Origin: Cricetomys ansorgei
Lineage: Eukaryota; Chordata; Mammalia; Rodentia; Nesomyidae
NCBI GenBank assembly: GCA_026225945.1
Contig: JAMJFZ010004061.1
Location: 23,109,501-23,173,500 of the forward strand
Direction: 5' to 3'
Length of the DNA: 64,000 bases
Part shown: positions 56,045-64,000 of the stretch, in pieces
How positions within the stretch are numbered: the first letter of the stretch is position 1
How the letters are laid out: each line of letters begins with the position of its first letter
The notes under the pieces: generated by a model
Seen by the model: only the letters and a program-made list of their open reading frames with translations
Database searches by the model: none
What the model was told of the DNA's origin: nothing
Position numbers and translations under genes: made by a program

Positions 56045-56247
56045 AGAAAATATTTTTAAAATTATTTTATATGTATGAGGGTTTTGCCTACATGTATATA
56101 TGTACACGACATATATACCTGGTGCCCACATAGGTCAGAAGAGTGTATGAGATTCCTCTGAAATGGAATGGTCCTGGCAACTGAACCTTAGGTCCTCTAC
56201 AAGAGCTACAAGTGCTCTTAACTGCTGAGCCAGCTCTTCATCCTACA
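56045..56247 (-). mobile_element. B3 SINE
   Basis: tttatatgtatgagggtttt gcctacatgta, cctggtgcccacataggtca gaagagtg, tcctggcaactgaacc, cctctacaagagctacaagt gctcttaactgctgagccag ctctt. Antisense. Confidence 0.93.
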
Positions 56248-56379
56248 ACCCTCTTTTTTAAATCCGTGAAGCTAAATCTTTTTTTTTTTTTTTTACATTT
56301 AATAGTAGTTTATTAAATGTAGACAGAAACCAGATCTACTTAGACTTCTGTTTGATCTGGGGGAAGGGACTTAACTTTT

Positions 56380-56500
56380 GGAAGCCTCAGCTTCGTTAGG
56401 CTAGTGGACATGATGGTAGGTCTTGTGCCAGGGTCCTAGAGAGGATTAAGTGAGATGTTATGTGATCTTTTCATAGGATGAATGCTGAATAAGTGAAGAC
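56380..56500 (+). mobile_element. MIR SINE relic (3' half)
   Basis: gaagcctcagcttcgttagg, tagagaggattaagtgagat gttatgtgatc, gaatgctgaataagtg. Confidence 0.55.
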
Positions 56501-56539
56501 TAATAGAATTCCTTTAAAATTAAGTCCAGATCTATTCTC

Positions 56540-56650
56540 TGTCTGTCTTCCGACCTCAAAGAATCTTGAAGTCAGAGATGGAATTTCCTCTTTATAACCC
56601 TAGTGTCTAGCATTGTGCCTAATCTATGGTGGGTAATCAGTGAATGTTTC
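56540..56650 (+). mobile_element. L2 3'-end relic
   Basis: cttgaagtcagagatggaat, aaccctagtgtctagcattg tgcctaatctatggtgggta atcagtgaatgtttcttg. Confidence 0.65.
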
Positions 56651-56654
56651 TTGT

Positions 56655-56872
56655 GTATACATGTACGTGAGTGTGTATGTGTTTGCCTGCATGTATATCT
56701 GTGCACAGTGCACATGCCTGGTGTCCGTGGAGGCCAAAAGATGGCACCAGATCCCCTGGAACTGGACTTACAGATGGTTGTGAGCCACCATGTTGGTGCT
56801 GGGAATGGAACCTGAGTGTTCTGAAAGAGTAGCCAGTGCTTATAACTGCTGAGGCACCACTCCAACCCCAGT
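56655..56872 (-). mobile_element. B3 SINE, well preserved
   Basis: gtttgcctgcatgtatatct gtgcac, catgcctggtgtccgtggag gcc, cagatcccctggaactggac ttacagatggttgtgagcca ccatg, aactgctgaggcaccactcc. Confidence 0.95.
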
Positions 56873-58654
56873 GCCTCTTTCTTAATGTTCATATTACAGG
56901 TAGCTGGCTTAAAAACCTCTCTCCTCCTGTTGACTATCAGGCTATAGATCTCTTGATTCTCTTGTTAACATCAGAAAGAAAAAGCCAGGTGTATGGGTAT
57001 AATTTATAATCCCTAATTGCATGAACTAGACAACACTTTCTCCATTCAATAGTGTAAGGTTACTGTTTATGTTTGTTCTTTTCTGCACATCCCTTACTCG
57101 CTTTTATTCATGAAAAGCAGAAAAGTGAAGTGGGAACAAAACCAAGTATTATATTGAAATGCTAATGTGGAAGCAGAGATAGCCATCTGTATCTTTAAAG
57201 AACAGTTTCTTTAAATACCTTGAGGACAACTTTTAATCTTTTTCTTAAAAAACAACAAAATTATGTTGACATGTCCCAGTTAAGTCTGACTTTCAAAATA
57301 TCCAAAGCAAGGAGGAAGATTCTCAGGAAGGAAGCTAAAACACAGATGTACCCTAAAAATCTCCCCTTAGTACAGCTCTGCCTTGTCTCTCCTACTAGTT
57401 TACATTGTCTAATACAGCTCCCCCAAAGTAAGCAGTTTCATTTTGTCAAATAGCAAATAAATGCAGCATTTCAGGTTAAGTCCCTTCCAAAGCTGGTTAG
57501 GGCACTACATCTTTTAGAGGCTTGGGCTTAAAGCTCCTATATTTTATTGGGAATGAACCTCTATCTAAAAGGGCATCTGTTCTAATTCCCCAGAGAGAAA
57601 GCCAACCACTGATGCAAGTCACATCCTTCATAATGAGCTTGGGGTTGAGTTCATGAACGAGTTCAAGGATAGGCCTATTCTTGATGTGCTATGCATTTGT
57701 ATTTGAACTTGAAGTCAGAAAAGTTATTCTTAATTGCAAGTTTTGAAAAACACTTTCTGACAGAATGAAAGAGTGAGAAGGAAACAGTACAGAAGGAAAC
57801 AGAGATTCCCGGAAGGAAGGGAAGCCAGGAACAGAATTCTATAAAGTGCCTGATTTTACCAGCAATGAGAGACTTGGACAGTGGAATGGTCACCACAGCA
57901 CTTCTGACTGCTCCAGATTTCATTCTCTGATGACAAAGATCTCTAGAAAATGGGAGAGCAGGAAAGGAGAAATGAGAATCAGGAGTTTTGAAGACCATGA
58001 TCATTGTCATCCTTATTCATAAAGGTTCAATTTCTTTGTCACCAGAGGAGAGGCTAAGTAGTCAAGCCATTCTCTCTGCTATATGGGGTTCCCAGCTTCC
58101 AGCAACTCTGGGTCAATTTAAGAAGAAAATTATTTATTAGAACAATGTTAGGGATTAGTCAAATGATCAGGGCACAAGACTCAGTTATGACTTCATCAGG
58201 TGTCACACCCAAACATAAATTATGCTATTCTATGGTCTTGCTATGGCCAGCCTGGACAGTGAGTCTGTGTCCAACAATTGTCCCTGGAACTCTAAGGATA
58301 TAACATTAGTTTAAGCATTTATACTGCATGATAGGCATCTCAGAGGTGTTTCATCCTTAAGTCTGGTTTGGTGCAGGTTGGAGCTTAGCTCATATACTTG
58401 TCCTCAGCAGTAGTCAGAGTGAAAAATTAACTTCTAACCATCTTGAGCTTCTTCAATGAGCACTGAGATCCATAATTGCCCAAACACAGGAGAAGTATTC
58501 AGATAGGAGGGGTTGGAATTAAAGACTCAGATCTACTATGTGATGATATATGTCCTCAGTTCCATTAAGAAAACTTATGAATGGGATGCCACAGTCCAGA
58601 GAGATAAGCACTGCAGAGAAATGAATAATGGAGAGAAGTAAGAGCCACGAGAAA
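56873..58654. other. Long single-copy stretch
   Basis: About 1.8 kb without a recognised repeat. A 111-codon minus ORF (57675-58010) is Phe/Ser-rich in parts, with no recognisable similarity. Confidence 0.45.
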
Positions 58655-58805
58655 GCCTAGTGGTTGCAGCAATTTCTGCAGACTGAAATTTAGATCCTGG
58701 ATCTATTACTTTTCTATCTATCTGATATTGACTAAGGATCTCTAACCTCTTCAAGACTCAGTTTTTTCTCTAGAAGATGGAGCTGATAACAACCTACTAA
58801 CATCA
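58655..58805 (+). mobile_element. MIR SINE relic
   Basis: gcctagtggttgcagcaatt tctgcagactgaaatttaga tcctgg is the tRNA-like part; ttgactaaggatctctaacc tcttcaagactcagtttttt ctctagaag is the core. Confidence 0.7.
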
Positions 58806-58847
58806 ATGTCATAGCATCAATCTGTATTTTCTTCTAGAAATTTCGCT

Positions 58848-58866
58848 TTTTTTTTTTTTTTTTTTG
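58848..58866. repeat. Poly-T run
   Basis: About 19 T; no SINE or L1 body is attached on either side. Confidence 0.9.
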
Positions 58867-58869
58867 GTC

Positions 58870-59699
58870 TTTGTGTTAATAATGTTGTTTCTCCTTCCAG
58901 TGAAGAATGTGTGAAAGATAATCCAAATGGGACAACCAGAATGCTCACATTCACATAGGTAGCATTGCCATCGGTCTGGCAACTATTATACACAATATTA
59001 TTGGCCTCAATGATTGACTTGAAGGTGTGCATACAAGTCAAGTTAGGTCAATCAGAATCCTATCTGGAACCTTTTTCACAGGGATGACTTTGAAGAATAT
59101 TTCTTCAAGCTTGGCTGCTATATGTAGGAATTATTCTGGATTTGCAGGGGGACATCTTCCTTACTGCAAGAGAAGTTGTACTTGAAATGTGATAAAGAAG
59201 ACAGAATCCTGACACATTAGTTGAGCAAATTAGTGTATCTGGACACAAATCATCCCATCCATGGATTCTTCAGTGTGAGTATGTTTTGAATGTCTGCCAT
59301 TAATAACCTAGTGAGCCCAGAGAAATCTAGTTGTTGAAAAATAACATGAAAACAAATCTGGTAATATGCCTAGTTGGATAACTGGTGGGTTGCTTTTTTT
59401 TTCTGATCTTCCATGTAATAGACTTGGGCAGCGAAGTTAACTCTAATAAGTATGTTACATAAAACCATTATCTGTATTGTTTGACACTGTGCCATAAGCT
59501 ACATCACCCGTCACTCTCCAGGCTAAACGCATTTCAAAATTTTTCTTAATAGTGTTCTCTTTTTACAGAAATGCATTTTCCTTTCTCTTCATTCTACTGA
59601 AATTTTCTACCTTACAAGGACTAAAAATAGCTTTCTAGATAAAAAAGATGCCTTCCTGATTATTCCAGCCCTCATCACTTTCCTTCCATTTTGATTGTA
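58870..59699. other. Single-copy stretch
   Basis: No family recognised. 59540-59640 is T-rich. Confidence 0.4.
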
Positions 59700-59945
59700 T
59701 GCACCACATCATACTATGGCCATTATTATTTTACATCTTACATTTTTCTCTTCATAGTCACTATTTAAAATGTGTCTGGCTGCATTATACTTCATGAGAG
59801 TAAGAATAAATCTTATACATTTTAATAGTCCCCAGTGTATAAGGCAGGTATTTCTTCAAATTGAGTACAATGGACTAACCTTACAAAGAATTTATTTTGT
59901 GAGTGTAGATGCTCAGCAAATACTTGTCTATACTGATCTCACAAA
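59700..59945 (+). mobile_element. L2 3'-end relic
   Basis: acttcatgagagtaagaata aatcttatacattttaatag tccccagtgtataaggcag, and further on gagtgtagatgctcagcaaa tacttgtc. Confidence 0.6.
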
Positions 59946-60140
59946 CTCCATCAATACATTTTGTGTTCAACCCCACACATATCAAGCAACCTGCTCAGAG
60001 GAACATATGGACTGACAGAAAGAGGAGAGGACCACTGGTCTCCTGGCATTCATGTAAATATAATCTCCTTGAATCAGTACTTAGATTTTATTCAAGAGTG
60101 CACCAAGTACAAAGTCAGAGATATTAGTATCACCTCTCCT
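59946..60140. other. Short single-copy gap
   Basis: Nothing recognised. Confidence 0.3.
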
Positions 60141-60533
60141 TATTAACTTTAACTGTCAACTTGACAGTCTAGACCCACCTGAGGAGAGAGTCTCATATGA
60201 TGGATTTACGCTGCTCAGATTGGCATGTAAACAACTTTGTGGGACACTGTCTTGATTGTTAATTGATACAGAAGGGCCCAGTTCACTGTGGGTGACATCA
60301 TTCCCTGGGCTGGTGGTCCAGGGCTATGTAAGGGAGCTAGTTGAGTATGAACCCTAGCTAACAAGCCATCAGTGTTCCTTTGTGATTTCTGCTTCAGATT
60401 CCTGTCTAAGGCTCCTGTCTTGATTTCCCTTAATGATGGATGGTAATCTCTGAGTATTAGTCAAATAAAGCATTTTCTTCCCTCAGTTTCTTTTGATCAG
60501 AGGGTTTTTAACACAAAAAGGAAACTAGGAAAT
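60141..60533 (+). mobile_element. Solo LTR-like element (ERVL/MaLR class)
   Basis: ttaactgtcaacttgacagt ctagac, gtcttgattgttaattgata cagaagggcccagttcactg tggg, cctgtctaaggctcctgtct tgatttcccttaatgatgg, gtcaaataaagcattttctt ccc (polyadenylation-like). The best preserved member of this class in the window. Confidence 0.68.
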
Positions 60534-60584
60534 CATCTTATCACTGACTCTTCTGATACCATGCTTTCACCGCACTGTATTTTA

Positions 60585-60737
60585 TACATGAAGGCAGCTA
60601 TGGAGGCAAGAGGGCATTGGATCCCCTGGAATTGGAGGTGGTTGCCAGCTACCTGATATGGGTGCTGGGAATGAAGTCTGGGTCCTTTATAAGACTTTCA
60701 AGTGCTCCTAACTGATGATCTATTTCTGCAGGCCCCC
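60585..60737 (-). mobile_element. B3 SINE
   Basis: ctatggaggcaagagggcat tggatcccctggaattggag gtggttgccagctacctgat atgggtgctggg, with a decayed head atttctgcaggcccc. Confidence 0.92.
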
Positions 60738-61300
60738 TGTGCATATCGTATCAAACAAAGTAAGAAATAGAGATGTAACCAGATATCATGGCACAGATAT
60801 CATGTGGAAACTAGAATATTAGCCCATGTCTCTCTGCCTTAGCATCCTTTTGACTAAAATATTCTCAGGTGCCCTCTATAAAGCATCAGTGAAAACTCAG
60901 GCACTCAAGAGCTTTGACACAACATCTCCAAACTCTTAGGAAGCCAGAGCTCCCGCACTCTGCCTCCAGCATTCCACGCTTGAGGTGATGCAAGTACCTC
61001 TTTATAGCTGTGTCCCTCATTTTGCACATTTTTAACAGAGTGCTAATTTTAAATGCCTTCTTTATATCCATGTTTAGATGAGACACCCAGGACATATTTA
61101 GTTTTTATCTAAAGAAGCCATACTCCAGGTGAAAGCTGTACCACCTGTTATTGAATATACATTCTGAATAAAGTGCACAGCTTCTAGAGGCATATAAATC
61201 AATATCCTATTCTATTGTGCAATATAACGTCATTTTTTCCCATATGCTTATTTGAGAAATCCGAAACGTGTCAATCTATTGCGTGTTAATAATGAATTTG
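60738..61300. other. Single-copy stretch
   Basis: A short near-tandem cagatatcatgg / cagatatcatgt at 60780-60807. Otherwise unassigned. Confidence 0.4.
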
Positions 61301-61470
61301 AAGCCAGGCATGATGCCGTTAGTCTTTAATCCAGGCACTCAGGAGGCACAGGCAGAGGAATCTCTATGAGTTTGAGGCCAGCCTTGTCTACAGGATGAGT
61401 TCCAGGACAGTCAGGGCTACACAGAGAAACCTTGTTTTAAAAAAAAAGAAAAAGAAAAAGAAAAAGAAAC
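61301..61470 (+). mobile_element. B1 SINE with (AAAAAG)n tail
   Basis: gccaggcatgatgccgttag tctttaat, ggaggcacaggcagaggaat ctctatgag, caggacagtcagggctacac agagaaaccttg. Flanked by gaatttgaa (61293) and gaatttgag (about 61484), a probable target duplication. Confidence 0.96.
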
Positions 61471-61797
61471 AAATAAAAAACAAGAATTTGAGGCTTAGGC
61501 AAGACAGCAGAATAAATCCAAGTAAACATCTATCGACCAAGAAGATCTTTACTGGTTTCCAACATCTATGTACAGCACCCAAGGCCGGACAAAGCCTAAA
61601 ACTAGCCTGTAAGGCAGAGTCTGTTACATCCTTTCCCACAGCAGTTAGTCTCTCTTCTATATTAAACAAACACTGGATGAAGTATGCTCTCAAGACAGGG
61701 GGGGAAGAGTTGAGACAAAGGCATCACTCCCGGATCTCCGGATCTGACATATGACTAGAAAGTGACATACAACCAATCACAGTCACCAATTGGTAAG
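61471..61797. other. Single-copy stretch
   Basis: Nothing recognised; the 119-codon ORF at 61395-61754 begins inside the B1 and is spurious. Confidence 0.4.
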
Positions 61798-62035
61798 GTG
61801 TGTGTGTGCGTGTGTGTGCGTGCGTGCGTGCAGAGCACAGATGGCAACCTCCGGTGTGGCTCCTCAGGTGCCCCCTCTCCCTTTGTTCTTAGAAAAAGGC
61901 TTTCTCATTGGCCTGGAACTCATCCATTAGCTCTGGCTTTCTGCCAGTGAACCCTAGGGACCTGCCTGTCTCTGCCTCTCAAGTGTTGACGCTCCAAGCA
62001 CAAGACACCACACCAAGCTCTTTCTTTCAATGGCA
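61798..62035 (-). mobile_element. B4-type composite SINE
   Basis: GTGC-rich end (61798-61830), ggcaacctccggtgtggctc ctcagg, aggctttctcattggcctgg aactcatccattag, ctgcctgtctctgcctctca ag, acaccacaccaagctctttc. Same layout as 27150-27505 but without the tRNA-like head. Confidence 0.82.
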
Positions 62036-62829
62036 CTGGGCAAGGCAGGGATTGAGGGAGGTGAGGCAGGACATTGCAATAGAAGAGCGTGCTTCAGAAA
62101 GATGGCTCCAAGGTGTAGAGGTGGAAGCGGAGCCGTAAAAGATAAGACTGAGAGGAAAGATCATCAAAGTGCGTTCACAGGTGCAAAGAAAACAAGGTCA
62201 GTGGGAGAAACAAAAGCTTCGGAGGATAAATGACATCAGACAGGTAAGCAAAGGGCTGTTGTTGTAGAGTCCTAGAGGCCATTATAGATAACAGGCTTTT
62301 ATTTCAAATGTAGAACAAAGCCTTTGCAGAAATGAATTGAAGCTAAATAGTGCTGTGATTGGATTTCTAAGTTTTCTGCCATTCCAATCCAACTATATGC
62401 ACTTACTATGCATATAATATTGGGTAGAAATTTAGCTCCAAGTGAGAGCTGCCTGCATGTAAACTGTATTAAAATCTATAGACTTTGTTTCCCCTGAGAG
62501 AACTGGGAAATTCTTTCCCAATCACCACATCCTGACACTGAGAGTGCTTTGTGGAAGGGAAATCACAATATCCAGATCTTCAGAATCCCCTGGAAAATCC
62601 CTTCTTGGTGCTGCAGTTAAGTAGAAAGTTTTCTGAGAAACTTGCAGAGCATCACTGAAAATTCAGCAGCTGTGAAAGATGGATGACGGACAGTTCTTGG
62701 TGAATAGTGACAGTTCTCTGAATCCGCTAACTAAAGGGTGTGAATGGTACTTCCTACAGAAGTTAAGGGTGACACTACACTATTCATTCACACTCTATCA
62801 CCCTCCTAAGGTGTGAGGGCCCTAGTCAC
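62036..62829. other. Single-copy stretch
   Basis: No repeat recognised. Two overlapping ORFs of 67-76 codons at 61908-62233 are Lys/Glu-rich with no known similarity. Confidence 0.4.
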
Positions 62830-62998
62830 CAAGAGGCCAAATGCAAATCCCAGTGCTGTGTCTTCCTGCATGTGTAACCATGGTCAAGTTATTGAATATT
62901 GCAGATATTTTGTTTCTCCTCCTGAAAATATGAATAAATAACAGTACTATTTTCTTGGGTTGTGGTGTGAAACTATATGAACAAGCCAAATAATGCAT
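62830..62998 (+). mobile_element. MIR SINE relic
   Basis: aaatcccagtgctgtgtctt, gtgtaaccatggtcaagtta ttgaatattgcagat, ctcctgaaaatatgaataaa taacagtac. Confidence 0.68.
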
Positions 62999-63351
62999 TA
63001 AACCCATCATGGTCCATATCTGAAATATGAGGATCGTGGCTGCGAATTATAACTCACTGCACAAAGTATTCTGCCAACAAGCATCCTTCCTGAGAGTGAA
63101 ACTCAATGCAACCTTCTGTTTTTCCATGACCCAAAACCTACAAATGGCATTTATATGTTTAAATGATTGAAAAAAATTGGTGACACATAAAAATGATAAG
63201 AAAACTCAAATTTCAGTGCACATAAACAAAGTTTTATGGTGACATGCTATTCTGTCTGTGCAATGCCTGTGGCTGCTTTCTCCCAAAAAGTTGTTTGGAA
63301 TGGATACAGAAGAAAGCATGGAGGCTAGTCTTTCAGTCATAGGCCTCCATC
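62999..63351. other. Single-copy stretch
   Basis: Nothing recognised. Confidence 0.4.
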
Positions 63352-63520
63352 CTCAGATGTCCACGAGGCTCAGGTGGGAGGATTACAAGTTCAAGGACTG
63401 CATATACTGCAGAGCAAGTTAATGGGCATCCGGGCACACATAGGAAGACCATGTCTCCAAAATGAGAAACAGTGGCAAGGGATACAGGTCAGTGGTAGAG
63501 TTCCTTCAATTCTCAGTCTG
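63352..63520 (+). mobile_element. Old B4-type SINE (7SL-like plus ID-like parts)
   Basis: gaggctcaggtgggaggatt acaagttcaaggactgc, agaccatgtctccaaaatga g, then an ID-like gcaagggatacaggtcagtg gtagagttccttcaa. Confidence 0.65.
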
Positions 63521-63542
63521 CAAAGTAAAAGAGAAAGCTTTT

Positions 63543-63662
63543 CACAGCAACTTGTGCCTATAATCCCAGCATTTGGAAGGCAAGGGCAAGAGGAACAGGA
63601 GTTCAGGGTCAGTCTGAGATACATAGGGAGTTTGAGGCCAGTCTGGCTACATAAGACACTGG
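63543..63662 (+). mobile_element. B1-like SINE fragment
   Basis: cttgtgcctataatcccagc atttggaaggcaagggcaag, ggtcagtctgagatacatag ggagtttgaggccagtctgg ctacataagacact. The 3' simple repeat that follows is probably its expanded tail. Confidence 0.75.
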
Positions 63663-63663
63663 A

Positions 63664-63782
63664 TTGAAGGAAGGAAGGAAGGAAGGAAGGAAGGAAGGGA
63701 AGGAAGGAAGGGAGGGAGGGAGGGAGGGAGGGAGGGAGGGAGGGAGGGAGGGAGGAAGGTAAAGAAAGGGGAAGGGAAGGAA
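63664..63782. repeat. (GGAA)n/(GGGA)n purine microsatellite
   Basis: About eight GGAA units, then GGGA units to about 63755, then mixed GGAA. The only non-purine is a T near 63760. A 142-codon minus-strand ORF of Ser/Pro/Leu repeats is an artefact of it. Confidence 0.97.
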
Positions 63783-64000
63783 AACTCGATGATCGTAACT
63801 GGAATAACTGAAAATACACACTGCCTGCAACTTTCAGGAAAAGTCTGCAGGCAATGCTGTCAACAGCTGACTTAGCTATATCATAACTAACTACATTGTC
63901 CTTCTGTTCATATTTCTGTCCATTTTCACTTAGGTTTCTGACATCACTGAAAATCCCTGGTGTTCCCCCCGCCCCCCATAGATTTGTGACTTTCAGTTAA
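63783..64000. other. Single-copy end of window
   Basis: Nothing recognised apart from a C-rich stretch gttccccccgccccccat near 63961. Confidence 0.35.

Noticed and set aside
58848..58866. Poly-T run as the tail of an antisense retrocopy
   Set aside because: No retrocopied gene, SINE or L1 body and no target duplication is visible on either side.
61395..61754. 119-codon ORF
   Set aside because: It begins inside a B1 element and passes through its A-rich tail.
63391..63819. 142-codon minus-strand ORF
   Set aside because: Its Ser/Pro/Leu repeats are a translation of the (GGAA)n/(GGGA)n microsatellite, and the rest reads through a B1-like SINE.

Overview
This 64-kb window looks like non-coding mammalian nuclear DNA from a muroid (mouse/rat/hamster/vole-type) rodent. 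The basis is the repeat content: 7SL-derived B1 elements, tRNA-derived B3 and B2-type elements, B4/RSINE1 fusion SINEs, rodent L1 3' ends of the Lx type, and URR1-type hAT miniature transposons. These sit on a background of older pan-mammalian repeats (MIR, L2, L1M, Tigger-type elements, MaLR/ERVL-type LTRs). I cannot name the genus. No ORF exceeds 142 codons, and the longest ones are made by microsatellites or L1 DNA. I find no confident exon, no gene, no structural RNA gene and nothing prokaryotic. The window is best read as an intergenic desert or part of a long intron.

Layout. 1-6.4 kb: microsatellites, B3, L2/MIR relics, then an unusual GC-rich diverged tandem duplication (about 4.57-5.56 kb) next to an L1 3' end. 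6.4-14.3 kb: dense SINEs and two Lx-type L1 tails on opposite strands, with ancient L1M relics split by later insertions. 14.3-26 kb: mostly single-copy DNA with MIR/L2, a Tigger-like element broken by an LTR that is itself broken by a B2 fragment, a URR1 inside a B1, and a short L1 with intact target-site duplication. 26-31 kb: a 137-base pure polypurine tract with (GAA)n, B4 and B1 copies, and a single-copy block with more CpG than its surroundings. 31-37 kb: solo LTR, B3, L2, nested L1s and a degenerate endogenous-retrovirus-like piece. 37-47 kb: MIR/L2-rich older sequence with a second URR1. 47-56 kb: a short interstitial telomeric repeat inside an ancient LTR-type repeat, a long (CT)n(CA)n tract, a Tigger fragment and an AT-rich homeodomain-site-rich block. 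56-64 kb: B3/B1/B4 SINEs, MIR, L2, an LTR and a (GGAA)n tract.

Because no gene is supported there is no pathway to describe. The value of the window lies in its insertion history, in unstable simple repeats, and in a few segments that might be conserved regulatory DNA or cryptic exons. Repeat family names are given from memory of consensus sequences without a database search. Boundaries are approximate (usually within 5-20 bases), and subfamily names are given only where the match was clear to me.
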